The notes beneath the pieces are model-generated. The model saw only the letters and a program-made list of their open reading frames with translations, made no database searches and had not been told where the DNA came from. Below are positions 1-9,718 of a stretch of DNA of 64,000 bases, in pieces. Location of the stretch: positions 186,001 to 250,000 of the forward strand of contig SCUJ01000006.1 in the NCBI GenBank assembly GCA_004297165.1. The letters run 5' to 3'. Position numbers and translations under genes: made by a program. The stretch comes from Gammaproteobacteria bacterium. Lineage in GTDB: Bacteria; Pseudomonadota; Gammaproteobacteria; Eutrophobiales; Eutrophobiaceae. The first letter of the stretch is position 1; every line of letters starts with the position of its first letter.

Positions 1-1
1 C

Positions 2-400
2 ATCAGCGCGGATCCGCTATTCGATCAGGCGATGGTCATCGGCGAGGCCCGTCCGGCCCTGACTGCGCTGGTGGTGTTGAACCCCGCCCAATGGGAGAAG
101 CTCGCCGCCGCCAACGGAATCAGCGTGACGGAATACGACACGCATACGGCGGAACGCCTGTTCCTCGATCGCATTGCTAAATCCCTGCATAACTTTCCGG
201 GATATGCCCGCATCCGGAGGGTGGCTGCGACCCGCGAGGAGTGGACCGTGGAGAATGGCCTGCTGACGCCGACGCTGAAGGTCAAACGCCCGCAGGTGCA
301 GGCGCATTACGCGGACGCCATCGAGGCGATGTACCATGAGTATGACGAACCCCGGGGCGCAACCGCGAAGGCGCCTGCCAATGCCGACAAATCAGAATAA
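2..400 (+). CDS. Long-chain acyl-CoA synthetase, C-terminal end (partial)
   Basis: This is the 3' end of a gene that begins before the window; the frame is open from base 2 to the TAA at 398-400. The visible 132 residues look like the C-terminal lid domain of the AMP-forming long-chain fatty-acid-CoA ligases (FAA1/FadD15 type), which load CoA onto fatty acids through an acyl-adenylate. Supporting stretches are the early VIGEARPALTALVV segment and the late LTPTLKVKRP segment, where the lysine after TPTL sits where this family keeps its adenylation lysine. The tail beyond the lid is short, polar and alanine-rich. The stop overlaps the next gene by 20 bp. Core metabolism; probably outside the accessory island. 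Confidence 0.8.
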   Translation: MSADPLFDQAMVIGEARPALTALVVLNPAQWEKLAAANGISVTEYDTHTAERLFLDRIAKSLHNFPGYARIRRVAATREEWTVENGLLTPTLKVKRPQVQAHYADAIEAMYHEYDEPRGATAKAPANADKSE

Positions 401-917
401 CCTCCCGTTAATCTTCAAGGCCGTCGCCTTCGCCGCCGCCAAACACCGGGACCAGCGGCGCAAGGACGCGGAGGCCACGCCTTATATCAACCATCCCATC
501 GCGGTCGCCGAGCTACTCGTCAACGCCGGCATTCAGGACCCGGAGGCGATCTGTGCCGCCCTGTTGCACGACACCATTGAAGACACGGAAACCTCGGCGA
601 TAGAGCTGGAGGCTTTGTTCGGCGGGCGCATCGCCGCGATAGTGCTGGAAGTGACCGACGATAAAAAGTTGGAGAAGGCGGAGCGCAAACGCCGGCAGGT
701 GGAGAAGGCCGCGGATGCGAGCGGGCCGGCCCGGCTGGTGAAACTCGCAGACAAGATCTGCAACCTGCGGGACATCAACAGCAGCCCGCCGGCCGGCTGG
801 ACGCTGGAACGCAAACAGGAATACTTCGATTGGGCCAAACAGGTCGTCGACCGGATCCGGGGTGTCAACGTCAGACTCGAAACATTGTTTGATGAGGAAT
901 ACGCGCGGCGACCTTGA
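381..917 (+). CDS. MESH1-like HD-domain (p)ppGpp/nucleotide hydrolase
   Basis: A 178-residue protein of the single-domain HD hydrolases related to the SpoT hydrolase half and to metazoan MESH1, which remove the 3'-pyrophosphate of (p)ppGpp or dephosphorylate NADPH. Visible family motifs are HRDQRRKD near residue 23, YINHP near 37, and the metal-binding HDTIEDT near 68, with a later KLADKICNL helix. No synthetase, TGS or ACT domain is present, and the length fits the single-domain family. The ATG at 381 was chosen over one at 336 because the conserved region starts right after it; the ribosome-binding site is weak, and the gene overlaps the preceding one. The last gene of the left core flank. 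Confidence 0.85.
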   Translation: MPTNQNNLPLIFKAVAFAAAKHRDQRRKDAEATPYINHPIAVAELLVNAGIQDPEAICAALLHDTIEDTETSAIELEALFGGRIAAIVLEVTDDKKLEKAERKRRQVEKAADASGPARLVKLADKICNLRDINSSPPAGWTLERKQEYFDWAKQVVDRIRGVNVRLETLFDEEYARRP

Positions 918-1000
918 TGAGGCCAATTTGTCGCGCCACAGACACTCGCGCCATTTTAATTGTCGCGCAACGGATATGTGCGACGAATTAATGAATCGCC

Positions 1001-1071
1001 CTGAGCTTGTCGAAGGGCAACGAATTCGAGCGGAATCAACGAGTATTCTATTCATGCTTCGACAGGCTCAG
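1001..1071. repeat. REP-like inverted repeat at the island's left edge
   Basis: CTGAGCTTGTCGAAG (1001-1015) and CTTCGACAGGCTCAG (1057-1071) are inverted copies with one mismatch, about 41 bp apart. Together with the flanking GCACGAACGG this resembles a REP/MITE-type repeat scattered in many proteobacterial genomes (recalled, not searched). It lies in the 230-bp gap between the core HD hydrolase and the end of jetD, so it marks the transition into the island. No gene is seen in the gap. Confidence 0.6.
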
Positions 1072-1147
1072 CACGAACGGGTGCTTGTAAAGAGCTTCCT
1101 TAGCATGCATGCGGAAACCAATGACACGCAGCTTTGTGCATACGACA

Positions 1148-2329
1148 TTAACAGAGGGATTGTCGCAGCCGGTTTGCCAGCCACCCGAACCCGACTCTCT
1201 CTTGCTCGAGCCGGAGACCTTCGCGGATTCGGTTGTCGCGCAAGTCGGTGTAAAGGGCCTGCTCATCAGGTGTCAGTCTGTTTAGTGCGGTTCGCAACGG
1301 AGTGTCTTCGAACCCCCAGAAAGCACGATGGGCTTCCAGCGTCGCGCGGTCCATGAGAAACGAAGCGACATGACTGAAATGCGCCCTCAACTGGTCCAGG
1401 ATGCCGAAGCCATGAGTATCGATATCGCCCCAGTAATGGATCGCGCAACTTGCGAGCCATTGGGCTTGCGCCAGAGCCTCCCAGCCATAACCTGCGCCGA
1501 AGATGACGATGGCGCCGGCCATCTCCGGAAAGGCCAGAAAGTTGGTTTCGTTCTCGGTGATGAACACCCGCTGCACGAGTAGACACAGGGAGGCGAAGCT
1601 TTCGGCATCTAGCGTAATGTCCGCGCAGCCAACGACGCCGGATAGCGACGGTAAAGAGGCGTCCAACAGGCGGAAGCGGATGCGCGCCGGTTTGTCCCGG
1701 AAGCCGTAGCGGCGGGCGAATTGGCCAACGCCACCGGCGGCGGCATCGATAGTGTCGACGGGCAGTGCCTGATCGAAGAGTTCGATCAGAATGCCCCGGT
1801 GGGTCTCGATGAATTTGCTGTCCACTCCCGGCACATCCACTTGTCGCAGATAGATGTCGGGGCGCGGATGCGCCGCCATCCACTGCACCACTGCCAGGAG
1901 GCGTTGCCAGCGATCGGCCAGTTCCAGCGCCTTCAGGGGGCGTCGAATGAGCCAGGGTGCAAGCTGTGGCAGCGCATCACCGGTTTGCGACCACAGTTCC
2001 CTGAAATGCCGTGTCTCTCCTGACCTGCCGATCAAGGCGAGTGCATCATCCAGGCTATCCACCCATGCTGCAATCGGGAGACTTTGGGCGCCTTGCACCC
2101 GATGCCGCCGTTCAGCCCACTCGATGCGCACGTGGACGGCCGCAGCTAACTCGGCCGCCCAGGCGCGTACGGCATCGAATCGGTCGGATAGATCGGCGGC
2201 GGTGGGCATCTTCAGGGGTATGCGTAGCGGCCAGGCGATGGCGTTCGTCACACACGCCCTTAACAAATCGCCTCGTTCCCACAGGCGTATCACTTGGACG
2301 CGCAGATCGGCTGGCGTGGTCCAGCTCAT
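1148..2329 (-). CDS. jetD: Wadjet JetD, Toprim-type DNA-cleaving subunit
   Basis: A 393-residue protein with the layout of JetD (DUF3322 N-terminal part, DUF2220 Toprim-like C-terminal part), the nuclease that cuts circular plasmid DNA extruded by the JetABC SMC complex. In the C-terminal third the sequence [13 protein letters not shown] supplies the Toprim glutamate and [16 protein letters not shown] supplies the D-x-D pair followed by H and G, so the active site looks intact. The ATG at 2329 was chosen because it overlaps the jetC stop as ATGA, implying coupled translation. It is the last gene of the minus-strand jetABCD operon. Length and order agree with type I Wadjet. Confidence 0.93.
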   Translation of the reverse strand: MSWTTPADLRVQVIRLWERGDLLRACVTNAIAWPLRIPLKMPTAADLSDRFDAVRAWAAELAAAVHVRIEWAERRHRVQGAQSLPIAAWVDSLDDALALIGRSGETRHFRELWSQTGDALPQLAPWLIRRPLKALELADRWQRLLAVVQWMAAHPRPDIYLRQVDVPGVDSKFIETHRGILIELFDQALPVDTIDAAAGGVGQFARRYGFRDKPARIRFRLLDASLPSLSGVVGCADITLDAESFASLCLLVQRVFITENETNFLAFPEMAGAIVIFGAGYGWEALAQAQWLASCAIHYWGDIDTHGFGILDQLRAHFSHVASFLMDRATLEAHRAFWGFEDTPLRTALNRLTPDEQALYTDLRDNRIREGLRLEQERVGFGWLANRLRQSLC

Positions 2330-5300
2330 GAGGTTGGGGATCCGATGAGTTGCTCCGGTTGACTTGCGCCTGCCGCCTTCTGCGACCGGTACTCCTCTAT
2401 GGTCAAGCATCGCAACCGAGAATCCCGCCCGCCCTCATTGTGGACGAAACCCACGCTCGCCACGAAGGGTTCGATGATGTGGATCTTCTGCAGCGGTGTG
2501 ACAATCAAAAGTTGAAGGTTGAGTTTCTGGAACAGGCGTAATCCATACTGCGCCGATTCGTCAGAGCCGCGTCCGAAGGCCTCGTCGATGACCACAAAGC
2601 GGAAGGAACGCGAACGTACGGCGCCCCATTCCAGGCCGAACTGGTAGGCAAGACTCGCTGCGAGCACAGTGTAGGCGAGTTTTTCCTTTTGTCCGCCCGA
2701 CTTGCCGCCAGAGTCAGAGTAGTGCTCGTATTCCGCGTCGTCCTCGCGCCAGCGTTCGCTGGCCGAAAACAGGAACCAGTTACGCACATCGGTCACTTTG
2801 GCCGTCCACCGCCGGTCTGTCTCGGATAGACCCTCGCGGCCATGGAAGCGATCTATGATGGCCTTGACCTGAAGGTATTTGGCCTCCGAATACTGGTCGT
2901 CTTGCGAACCCGTCAAGGTTCCCTCGGTGCAGGCGCGTAAATCCTGGTGGAAATCGCGTATCTCGGCATCGGGACTGGGTTGCGAAACCAATACGATGTA
3001 GCGTCCCGTGTTGTAGTCGATGGTTTGCAGGGATAGATTGATGCGCTCGATGCGCTCCTTGATCGTCTCCCGCTCGCGAGCGAGATGGGCGTTAAAGTTG
3101 GCGATCTCGTTGATGGTGTTGACGTTGAGCAGTTCCTTGAAACGCGCCTCGAAACGCGGCAGGTCGTCCCGTGTGAGCGCGCCGAGCATTCGCTCGAACT
3201 CGGGTGCGGCGGCAAGGCTAGCGTCCGCCTCGGCGGCTTCGATCTTGAATTCCTCCTTGAATCCACGCATGGCGCCCACGATGCGTTCGGCCAGGCGCAT
3301 GGCGCGCTTGTCCTCGGTATCGATGCGCGCCTGCAGCCATTGCCGCATGTCCTGCTCGCGATTGTCGCAAGATTCCACTGAGAGCTGGTGTTCGCCGAGC
3401 GCTTCGCCACGCAGGACATTCAGGCGCTCTATCATGATGTCGGTTAATGGCGCCGACTGCCAGACGGCTTCGGTCTGTTCGTGCAGGGCCTGTGCATCAT
3501 CGCGCTTCTGTTCGACTTTGGCTCTCTCTTCGCGCGCCGCATTCAGCCGAGCTTCGGTGACCGCCAGCGCGTTCGTGGCTGCCGTCAATTGGCGGGTGAG
3601 TTCCTGCAATGTGTCGGAAGCCGCCGTGAGCCGCGCGTGCTCCACCTTGAGCGACTCGATTTCTAATGCGAGGCTCATCCAGTCCAGCTCGGCGAAGCTG
3701 GCAAACTCGTCAAGCCTGGCTAACGCATCGAGCCGCCCCTCCAGTTCCTGACGGGCTGCCTGAACCTTGCCGATACGCGTCCCACGGTCAGCCAGTTGTT
3801 TTTCGATTCGATCGCGCTTGCTTACCAGCGTGCGCAGCTTGTCGGCATTGCTCCAGCCCAGAACATAACGACTACGATCGTCGATGCGGCTCCGGTCATC
3901 CTTTTCGTGGCGGCCGCTAGGGTCTTTGATCTGACCGGCGCGAGTGATGGCGCGGGCCTCACGGCGAAACTGCTCATGCGTTTCGCAACAGGCAAGATTG
4001 AAACGGTTGGCGAGATCCTGTTCCAGCCATTCGTAGTGTGCTGAGTCGGGTTTGATCGCCAGTTTCCTCGCCAGCGATTGCGGATGCAAAGCGCCAGTTA
4101 TGGCTGCTTTGCGCGGTCGAACGTGTAAGTACACCAGTCGTGCCCCCAGGTGCTGACGGTCCACCCACTCGGCTACTGTCTTGTAATGTGCATCGGGCAC
4201 CAATAGCGACAGGCCGTAACCACGTAGCAGGCGCTCGATCGCGCCCTCCCAATCGCTCTCGTCTTCCCGCACCTGGATTAGTTCACCGGCAAAGAGAAGA
4301 TCCTCTTCGGGAATGGACAGTGCCGCACACAGGGTATCACGGATGCGGATCTGCGTTGCCTCGATGTTGCTCTTGCGACGCTTGAGGCTATCGATCTCTA
4401 CGCTAAGCGCCACATGCTCCTCCCGCCCTTTGCGGAATGAAAAGTCTTCTTCGCGCTCGCGATTGTTCAATTCGGCAATGCGGGCGCGTAAACTTTCGCC
4501 ACGGTCGCCAACGGCCTGACGCTGGGCGAGGAAAGCGGCTTCGTCCTTGGTCGCTGTCTCGCCAATGCGAGCCAGCAATTCGGTGTGACGGTCGGCCTTC
4601 TGACGGCGCTGCTGCTGCTCGGCATCATTGCGGCGAATCTCGGCGGCGAGCTGTTCCAGGCGGTCGCCGCCGTTCTCGCGTAAGGCACGCTCCAGATCGC
4701 CCACCGTACGACGCCCGCTATCGCGTTCTCCTGTCAATCGCTTGACCTGGGCGTTGAGCCGATCCCAGTCCTGGCCCAACAGCGAGAGGCGGCGATCCAG
4801 TAGTTCCCCTTTAAGTCGAGCGAAGCAGGATCGCAACGAATCGCGGCAACTGCGCCACCCCTCTATTTCGGTAGCGAGCTGCGCATGGCGATTGCAGTCA
4901 TCCACCAAGGGTGTGAGCAATGCCATCTGGCGCTTGGCTTTGAGCACGGATTGGTGGGCGCGATCCAGGTCATCGAAGTGGTGGATCAGCGCCTCTATGC
5001 GACCGCCGATATCGAAGGGTTCCAGCATATGGTGACGAACGAAGTCGGTGAGATTACCTACTGATTTCATCGATACAGTCTGGTGGAACAGTTCCAGCGC
5101 CTGTTCATGCTCGATGCCGAAGCGGCGGCGGAACCAGGCGCCATAACGCGGAAAACTGTCGAACAGATCGCAGCCGGCCGTACGCAGCTTCTTACGTAAA
5201 CTCGGGATGTCGTCGCCGAAACCTGAAAAATCTTCAGCGATTGACAATGCCCGCTCGGCGGCCACGAACAGGCGCGCGGGCAGCCCTTGTTGGTCCTTTA

Positions 5301-5727
5301 GCCAGAACACCTGCGCCAGCGTCACAGTCTGGTCATAGCCCTCGTTGCGGAAAGCGCCCAGGATCACCGAGTAACTGCCCGCAACCCGTAGCGCCACCGG
5401 CCGGGCGGCGCCCGTGTCTTCATTGCGTTCACTTTTGTAATGGCCAAGCACGTAGGATCGCAACGTCCGCTCGCGGGTGTCAGCCCCGGCGGCTTTGTTG
5501 TAGGCGACGCGGTGTGCGGGCACCAGCAGTGTGGTGATGGCATCGACCAGTGTGGATTTGCCCGAGCCGATCTCGCCAGTCAACAGGCCATTGTGCCCTT
5601 CAAGTTCGTAGCGCCAGATCCGCCTGTCGAAGGTGCCCCAATTGAAAACTTCCAGTCGTTGCAGGCGAAAGCCTATGCGGCTATCGTCGCCGACGAAGTC
5701 CAGACCAAGTGAGGCGGCATCACTCAT
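2326..5727 (-). CDS. jetC: Wadjet JetC, SMC/MukB-like ATPase
   Basis: An 1133-residue SMC-like ATPase, the loop-extruding motor of Wadjet. Residues 20-60 form the nucleotide-binding start with Walker [10 protein letters not shown] at about 51-59. The middle is long, charged and heptad-like (coiled coil) with a hinge-like region near residues 480-620. The C-terminal part carries the ABC signature in [13 protein letters not shown] and Walker B in [13 protein letters not shown]. The start at 5727 follows the conserved region and overlaps the end of jetB by 8 bp; an upstream in-frame start at 5820 would add 31 atypical residues lying within jetB. No frameshift is seen, so the motor should be functional. 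Confidence 0.95.
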   Translation of the reverse strand: MSDAASLGLDFVGDDSRIGFRLQRLEVFNWGTFDRRIWRYELEGHNGLLTGEIGSGKSTLVDAITTLLVPAHRVAYNKAAGADTRERTLRSYVLGHYKSERNEDTGAARPVALRVAGSYSVILGAFRNEGYDQTVTLAQVFWLKDQQGLPARLFVAAERALSIAEDFSGFGDDIPSLRKKLRTAGCDLFDSFPRYGAWFRRRFGIEHEQALELFHQTVSMKSVGNLTDFVRHHMLEPFDIGGRIEALIHHFDDLDRAHQSVLKAKRQMALLTPLVDDCNRHAQLATEIEGWRSCRDSLRSCFARLKGELLDRRLSLLGQDWDRLNAQVKRLTGERDSGRRTVGDLERALRENGGDRLEQLAAEIRRNDAEQQQRRQKADRHTELLARIGETATKDEAAFLAQRQAVGDRGESLRARIAELNNREREEDFSFRKGREEHVALSVEIDSLKRRKSNIEATQIRIRDTLCAALSIPEEDLLFAGELIQVREDESDWEGAIERLLRGYGLSLLVPDAHYKTVAEWVDRQHLGARLVYLHVRPRKAAITGALHPQSLARKLAIKPDSAHYEWLEQDLANRFNLACCETHEQFRREARAITRAGQIKDPSGRHEKDDRSRIDDRSRYVLGWSNADKLRTLVSKRDRIEKQLADRGTRIGKVQAARQELEGRLDALARLDEFASFAELDWMSLALEIESLKVEHARLTAASDTLQELTRQLTAATNALAVTEARLNAAREERAKVEQKRDDAQALHEQTEAVWQSAPLTDIMIERLNVLRGEALGEHQLSVESCDNREQDMRQWLQARIDTEDKRAMRLAERIVGAMRGFKEEFKIEAAEADASLAAAPEFERMLGALTRDDLPRFEARFKELLNVNTINEIANFNAHLARERETIKERIERINLSLQTIDYNTGRYIVLVSQPSPDAEIRDFHQDLRACTEGTLTGSQDDQYSEAKYLQVKAIIDRFHGREGLSETDRRWTAKVTDVRNWFLFSASERWREDDAEYEHYSDSGGKSGGQKEKLAYTVLAASLAYQFGLEWGAVRSRSFRFVVIDEAFGRGSDESAQYGLRLFQKLNLQLLIVTPLQKIHIIEPFVASVGFVHNEGGRDSRLRCLTIEEYRSQKAAGASQPEQLIGSPTS

Positions 5728-6409
5728 CTGCCGCATCATTGCCACGCACGGCGCCCGCAAGCGCAGTGCGGTAAGTCTCCAGATGGGCGTCAAACTCGGC
5801 CAGCCACTGAGCATCGACAAAGGATTTCAGAATACGGCGAACCTCATAGTTGTTCATGTTCTGAGTCGCACTACCAACGGTAGGCTTGAGTTGGCGAAGG
5901 AAACCGAGATCGACCACCTTGTTGATCGTAGCATCCACCTGGTCGATTAGTTTTGCCTCATTCGGTCCCGCGGATAGGAACACCCGCACCAGATCCACCA
6001 GTTCGTCACGCGTTAACACGAGTCGCGTGTCCCCGCTGCCGGCGTCGAATTCGGCCAGCTTTTTGCGCAACAGTGCCAACATCAGGCTCACTGCATAAGT
6101 CAACTGCCGGCGCACCACCAAGCGCGGCATTCGCGGCGCACCTACCGCGTCATCGGTATCCGGCCGGCTTTTAAAGAACGCATAACCCTCCGCCTCGTCG
6201 AGCACCAGATCCAGCCACAGCACGGTCGCCAACTCACGCACTCGCGCCTGCAAACGCAGCAGGGCGTCCCACTGGCGCTCATCGTCCTCGCGATAGATCA
6301 CGCCCTTGAGCAGATAGATCATGATCTGAGAGAGCCCGGGGGTGACCTGTCCCGCACTGGGTAGACGACTTGGCTCTACCGTTTCCATATCGTTGTCCAG
6401 ATCATTCAT
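5720..6409 (-). CDS. jetB: Wadjet JetB, MukE-like (DUF4194) subunit
   Basis: A 229-residue protein matching the DUF4194/KITE-type winged-helix subunit of Wadjet, which together with JetA bridges the SMC heads. A recognisable stretch is the RDEAEGYAF-like segment ([14 protein letters not shown], about residues 70-85), followed by an R[12 protein letters not shown] segment and a C-terminal winged-helix half ending near [11 protein letters not shown]. It starts 25 bp after the jetA stop and overlaps jetC by 8 bp, so jetABC are probably translated together. Confidence 0.9.
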   Translation of the reverse strand: MNDLDNDMETVEPSRLPSAGQVTPGLSQIMIYLLKGVIYREDDERQWDALLRLQARVRELATVLWLDLVLDEAEGYAFFKSRPDTDDAVGAPRMPRLVVRRQLTYAVSLMLALLRKKLAEFDAGSGDTRLVLTRDELVDLVRVFLSAGPNEAKLIDQVDATINKVVDLGFLRQLKPTVGSATQNMNNYEVRRILKSFVDAQWLAEFDAHLETYRTALAGAVRGNDAADE

Positions 6410-6434
6410 CGCATACTTTCCCTCGGCAGTCCCG

Positions 6435-7901
6435 TTAGCGCACGTAGACCACCCGCGGCAGACGAGCCACTCGGGTGATCATACGATCCTGCGCGTCGCG
6501 CGCTTGCCAGCGCACCGGTTCCATCACGGCTTCGTCAACTACCGCCCGGAAGCCCTCGGCCACCTCGCTCTCGCCATGGGCCAGTTGCAGATAGGCCACC
6601 AACTCAGCGAGGCCATGGGCGAGCGGCATGCGTTCGACGAGATCTCGCAAGGTAACCTGCGCCTGACCACGCAGGGCGCGGCGGATACCGTCGGCGAGGA
6701 GCGTTTTGTCCACCACAATCTGGTCAAAGAGACGCGTGATGTCAATGTCGTCTTCGCCAGCTTGCAACGCCAGATTATCCAGCAAGGGCTTGACGCTGGG
6801 GTTAAACAGAGGCCGCTCCAGCGGCAACTTGATTTCTGCCCCCATGGCGTCGATGGAAATAATCGTGTCCACAGGCTGAGACTCACGCAAAGCCAGCGCC
6901 TTGCTCTCGATGCAGTGCAGCAAATCCATGATGCGGCGGTTCTCCAGAAACGCAGCATCGTCCAGAAAGCGACGTAACTGCTGCGAAAGTTGCGCCACCG
7001 TACGCTGGGTGTGTTCCCCCGCTTCTAGCCAGTCGTAGTGCACGCGGCGCGTACGGGCATCGGGTTTCAAGGCTGTCACGACCGGCAGGCTGAGTACCTT
7101 GTCCAGCCGCTCGGAAAGCTCTTCCTGCCTGATGCTGGACATCAGGAAATCCCAGAATGCGCGGAAGCTCCGGCCTTGGTCCGAGTCGGCAATGGCATCG
7201 CGTTCGCCCATAATCTCGTCGAGCAGCGCGCCCTTGCTGCCTTCCCACAAGGCGATCTTCTCGCGCACCTTGCGGTCGAGCAGGCGGAAGTTATGTTCAA
7301 CCTCACGAAAATCGGAGAGGAGCTCGCGCGCCAGTTGCTGAAACTGCTGAAAGCGATCCTTCACCGCTGCATCGTCCAGCAATGGCACATCGCCCGAAAG
7401 CACACGGGCGATCTCGGCATCGATTTCGTCGCGCTTCTTGCGCAGATCTTCAAGACGCCTGACGGGGTCGGTTTCGGTGCCTACAGTGATCTGTTCGAGG
7501 AGGGCGAACAGCGTCATCAGTCGAGACTCAGTGCCCACGAAGGGCCTCTCGGTGAGGGATGCCAACCAAGCGATTGCCTTTTCGGTGGCCGGTGTCAGGT
7601 CGAACTGCGCCTCGTCCGTGCCCGCCTTGTAGAATTTGCGCAGCCAGCCCTTTTCCGGCGAAGTCCAATCGTTCAGATATTCGACCGCGGACTTGGGAAA
7701 GGCATCCTCGCCCAGATGCTCGCGCAGCGCGAAAAGCTCATTCTCAAGCGCCTCGGTGAAATCCGCCGCCGCCATAACACGGGCGTTGGTCGTCACGAAC
7801 ACCCGGTGCAGAAAGCTCGCCACCAGCGGCGCATGATCCGAGCGCAATAACCTCCACGCGGGGTGGCGGGTGCGCAGGACATCAAGGGTGCCGTAGTCCA
7901 T
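6435..7901 (-). CDS. jetA: Wadjet JetA, kleisin-like (DUF3375) subunit
   Basis: A 488-residue protein of the DUF3375 family, the MukF/kleisin-like subunit of Wadjet. The N-terminus (TLDVLRTRHPAWRLLRSDHA, about residues 5-24) is the typical opening. A helical middle region (about 170-330) contains DRKVREKIALWEGSKG, and the C-terminal part fits the winged-helix end. First gene of jetABCD. The ATG at 7901 lies 3 bp after the stop of a small TTG-initiated frame (7905-8084), so its translation may be coupled to that frame. Only a weak GGTGGG ribosome-binding site precedes it. Confidence 0.92.
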   Translation of the reverse strand: MDYGTLDVLRTRHPAWRLLRSDHAPLVASFLHRVFVTTNARVMAAADFTEALENELFALREHLGEDAFPKSAVEYLNDWTSPEKGWLRKFYKAGTDEAQFDLTPATEKAIAWLASLTERPFVGTESRLMTLFALLEQITVGTETDPVRRLEDLRKKRDEIDAEIARVLSGDVPLLDDAAVKDRFQQFQQLARELLSDFREVEHNFRLLDRKVREKIALWEGSKGALLDEIMGERDAIADSDQGRSFRAFWDFLMSSIRQEELSERLDKVLSLPVVTALKPDARTRRVHYDWLEAGEHTQRTVAQLSQQLRRFLDDAAFLENRRIMDLLHCIESKALALRESQPVDTIISIDAMGAEIKLPLERPLFNPSVKPLLDNLALQAGEDDIDITRLFDQIVVDKTLLADGIRRALRGQAQVTLRDLVERMPLAHGLAELVAYLQLAHGESEVAEGFRAVVDEAVMEPVRWQARDAQDRMITRVARLPRVVYVR

Positions 7902-7904
7902 GAT

Positions 7905-8084
7905 TCACCCACCGTAAAATAGTATCAGCCAGTCACATTGATATGAGTTGTAGGCGTGGCTTCCATCGATCTGGCTTTTCAGACGAGAGCTCATCGCGGC
8001 ACTCTCGACACTCCATTCTGCAGCCAGCCGCTCGCGCAAACGCGGGTCGCCGATTTGGCTGATCAGATCGTGAATGGCTGACAA
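7905..8084 (-). CDS. Short TTG-start reading frame leading into jetA
   Basis: A 59-codon frame starting at TTG (8084-8082), with a very strong GGGGAGGAG Shine-Dalgarno 5-6 bases upstream, ending 3 bp before jetA. The first half (SAIHDLISQIGDPRLRERLA) resembles the N-terminal helix of some site-specific adenine methyltransferases (recalled, not searched). After about 40 residues it continues into an unrelated-looking tail (DGSHAYNSYQCDWLILFYGG). It could be a leader peptide coupling translation into jetA, or the stump of a methylase gene fused by a recombination junction. The ribosome-binding site is the main evidence that it is translated. Confidence 0.5.
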   Translation of the reverse strand: MSAIHDLISQIGDPRLRERLAAEWSVESAAMSSRLKSQIDGSHAYNSYQCDWLILFYGG

Positions 8085-8105
8085 TATATCTCCTCCCCGG
8101 CAGCC

Positions 8106-8230
8106 AGATTACCCGATAACCTGTGCCGGAAGAAACAACAACAACGGGTTATCTGGGGCGGCTGTGGATCCGAAACGCAGATAGCAGCTCGTCGCCTGTT
8201 CGTCGAGCGCTTCGTGGACGGCGACAAAGG
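8106..8230 (-). pseudogene. Remnant of a GNAT toxin gene (3' end only)
   Basis: Read on the minus strand, this stretch encodes EALDEQATSCYLRFGSTAA followed by DNPLLLFLPAQV, a close match to the C-terminus of the intact GNAT toxin at 9233-9718 (ALDEQAAGYYRRFGFTAA, then DNPLLLFLPATV). Only the last 35-40 codons survive, without the acetyl-CoA-binding core, so it cannot be functional. The DinD-like gene lies between this remnant and the intact copy, both in the same orientation, which points to a duplication or an insertion by homologous exchange. Confidence 0.75.
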
Positions 8231-8289
8231 CCGAAAAGGTTTTCGCGGAGGCGATAAAATCGTGGCGTTTCCGTGAGTTGGCAATCGGC

Positions 8290-9141
8290 TTATTTACGCC
8301 TCTTCTTTGTCAGCTTAATTCGCGTCGATTCAAGCTGTTTAATGCTTGTCTCCGGCTTGGGCAGATGTTCAGGCATGGCGCCGCCCAGCTCCCGGATGGT
8401 CCGGCGAACCTTGCGCCCGACCTCGAAATGGGTACGGTTCGCCTGGGGCTTGCCGCGCACCTTGTCACGTCGGAGCTTTTCTTCAGTCTGTGTGGCGCGA
8501 AACAGATTGGCGGCCAGCTCCGTGCTGCCCATGTGATCCAGTATCTTCTGGTTTTTCGTCAGCCCTTTGCGGGCGTGAATCTCCTTGCTGCTTAGGCCCC
8601 CGTACAGGCCCTTGTAGCCGTGATCCTGAAAGATGGCAAAGTCCAACCCGGTTTCCACTCCGGCCTCCTTGGCAGCGGCGGCAAGATGCTTGTTGTGGGT
8701 GGCAAGTTCATTGCGAATGGCCAGGCGTTTTTCGTCTTCGCTAAGCTGTGCGAATTGCTTGTCATCGGCCAGCTCCTGACGTCGCGTCTGAATGGCGAAA
8801 TAGGTTTGGCCATTGGCGATCACCGGTTTCGAAGGATCGCCGTTTTGCACGATCAAGTAGCAGGCATAACGGGAGAGGCGCACGTCCTCAACCTGACGCT
8901 TCGCGCCTGAGCCGATATCGACCATTGTGAGGACAACCTCCATATGGTCGGTCACTGCGTGGCCGCTGTTGCGACAGGCCTCGCGCGCCCGTTCGAGCAC
9001 AGGTAGAAAGTGCCGATACTGGGAATAGTCGAGCACTTTCGAAAGCGCACGGGCGAGCCAGAATTCATTGCCGGCCTTGTCGAACTGACGGATGCCTTCG
9101 AAGGTGATGTCGTGGTTCTGGGCGATGTTTTTGCGTTTCAT
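8290..9141 (-). CDS. dinD: DinD-like DNA-damage-inducible protein
   Basis: A 283-residue protein matching the DinD family. Visible features are an N-terminal Bro-N/KilA-like segment with the signature WLARALSKVLDYSQYRHF (about residues 28-45), a KQFAQLSEDEKRLAIRNELATHN-type middle helix near 130-150, and the conserved FQDHGYKGLYGG near 170. E. coli DinD (RecA-inhibiting) is under SOS control. Here no CTGT-N8-ACAG LexA box is seen upstream; the region is A+T-rich (9190-9230). The ATG at 9141, 8 bases after AAGGA, is preferred over the TTG at 9147. It sits between a GNAT toxin remnant and the intact toxin, consistent with defence-island cargo. Confidence 0.88.
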   Translation of the reverse strand: MKRKNIAQNHDITFEGIRQFDKAGNEFWLARALSKVLDYSQYRHFLPVLERAREACRNSGHAVTDHMEVVLTMVDIGSGAKRQVEDVRLSRYACYLIVQNGDPSKPVIANGQTYFAIQTRRQELADDKQFAQLSEDEKRLAIRNELATHNKHLAAAAKEAGVETGLDFAIFQDHGYKGLYGGLSSKEIHARKGLTKNQKILDHMGSTELAANLFRATQTEEKLRRDKVRGKPQANRTHFEVGRKVRRTIRELGGAMPEHLPKPETSIKQLESTRIKLTKKRRK

Positions 9142-9232
9142 ATTCAAATTCCTTTTGAGGGTTGATTGAAGGCTTGGGCGAGCAATTTTACTTCAATTTG
9201 TGCATATAATTATGATGACAAATAAAACAGCC

Positions 9233-9718
9233 TCACACCCCCAACACAGTGGCCGGCAGAAACAGCAACAACGGGTTATCATGGGCGGCAGTGAAGCCGA
9301 AACGCCGGTAGTAGCCCGCCGCCTGCTCGTCGAGCGCATCGACAAACAGGCCAATTCCGCCGGCCTCAATTGCGATGCGTCGCGTGCGGGACAGCGCATC
9401 GACCAGCAACAACTCACCCAGACCTTTTCTCTGGAATGTTTTGTCCACGGCCAGCCGTCCCAGTCGTACGCCGGGAATGCGGCGCGGCAGTTTTTTGCGC
9501 CAGGCATCCGGCAGGTGGCGGTTTTCGATCTCGGCAAGCGTCAGCGCGTAGTAACCGCAGATGCGCGCCGGCTCTTTCTCTCGTACAGCGACGAAGGTCT
9601 TGGACAATCCCTTGTCCTGATGCTGGCGGGCAACCCCCCGCAGCCACGCATTCAGTTCCTCGCGGCCGCAGTCGAAGCCTTGCCGGTCATGGTCCCCAGT
9701 TAAAGGCAGTACCCGCAT
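9233..9718 (-). CDS. GNAT-family acetyltransferase toxin (TacT/AtaT type)
   Basis: A 161-residue GNAT acetyltransferase of the toxin type, which blocks translation by acetylating aminoacyl-tRNA. The acetyl-CoA-binding loop is visible as LAVDKTFQRKGLGELLLVDAL (about residues 91-111, Q/R-x-x-G-x-G). The typical start LTGDHDRQGFDCGREELNAWL (residues 6-26) and end FTAAHDNPLLLFLP are present. The catalytic-tyrosine region YYRRFGF is near residue 138. It overlaps the upstream DUF1778 antitoxin by 32 bp, as is usual for this type II module. A truncated copy of its 3' end lies at 8106-8230. Confidence 0.92.
   Translation of the reverse strand: MRVLPLTGDHDRQGFDCGREELNAWLRGVARQHQDKGLSKTFVAVREKEPARICGYYALTLAEIENRHLPDAWRKKLPRRIPGVRLGRLAVDKTFQRKGLGELLLVDALSRTRRIAIEAGGIGLFVDALDEQAAGYYRRFGFTAAHDNPLLLFLPATVLGV

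Noticed and set aside
862-1356. 164-codon plus-strand frame after the HD hydrolase
   Set aside because: It crosses the REP-like repeat and the antisense of jetD; no protein-like composition.
9142-9232. SOS (LexA) box upstream of dinD
   Set aside because: No CTGT-N8-ACAG sequence is present, so SOS control cannot be claimed from the sequence.
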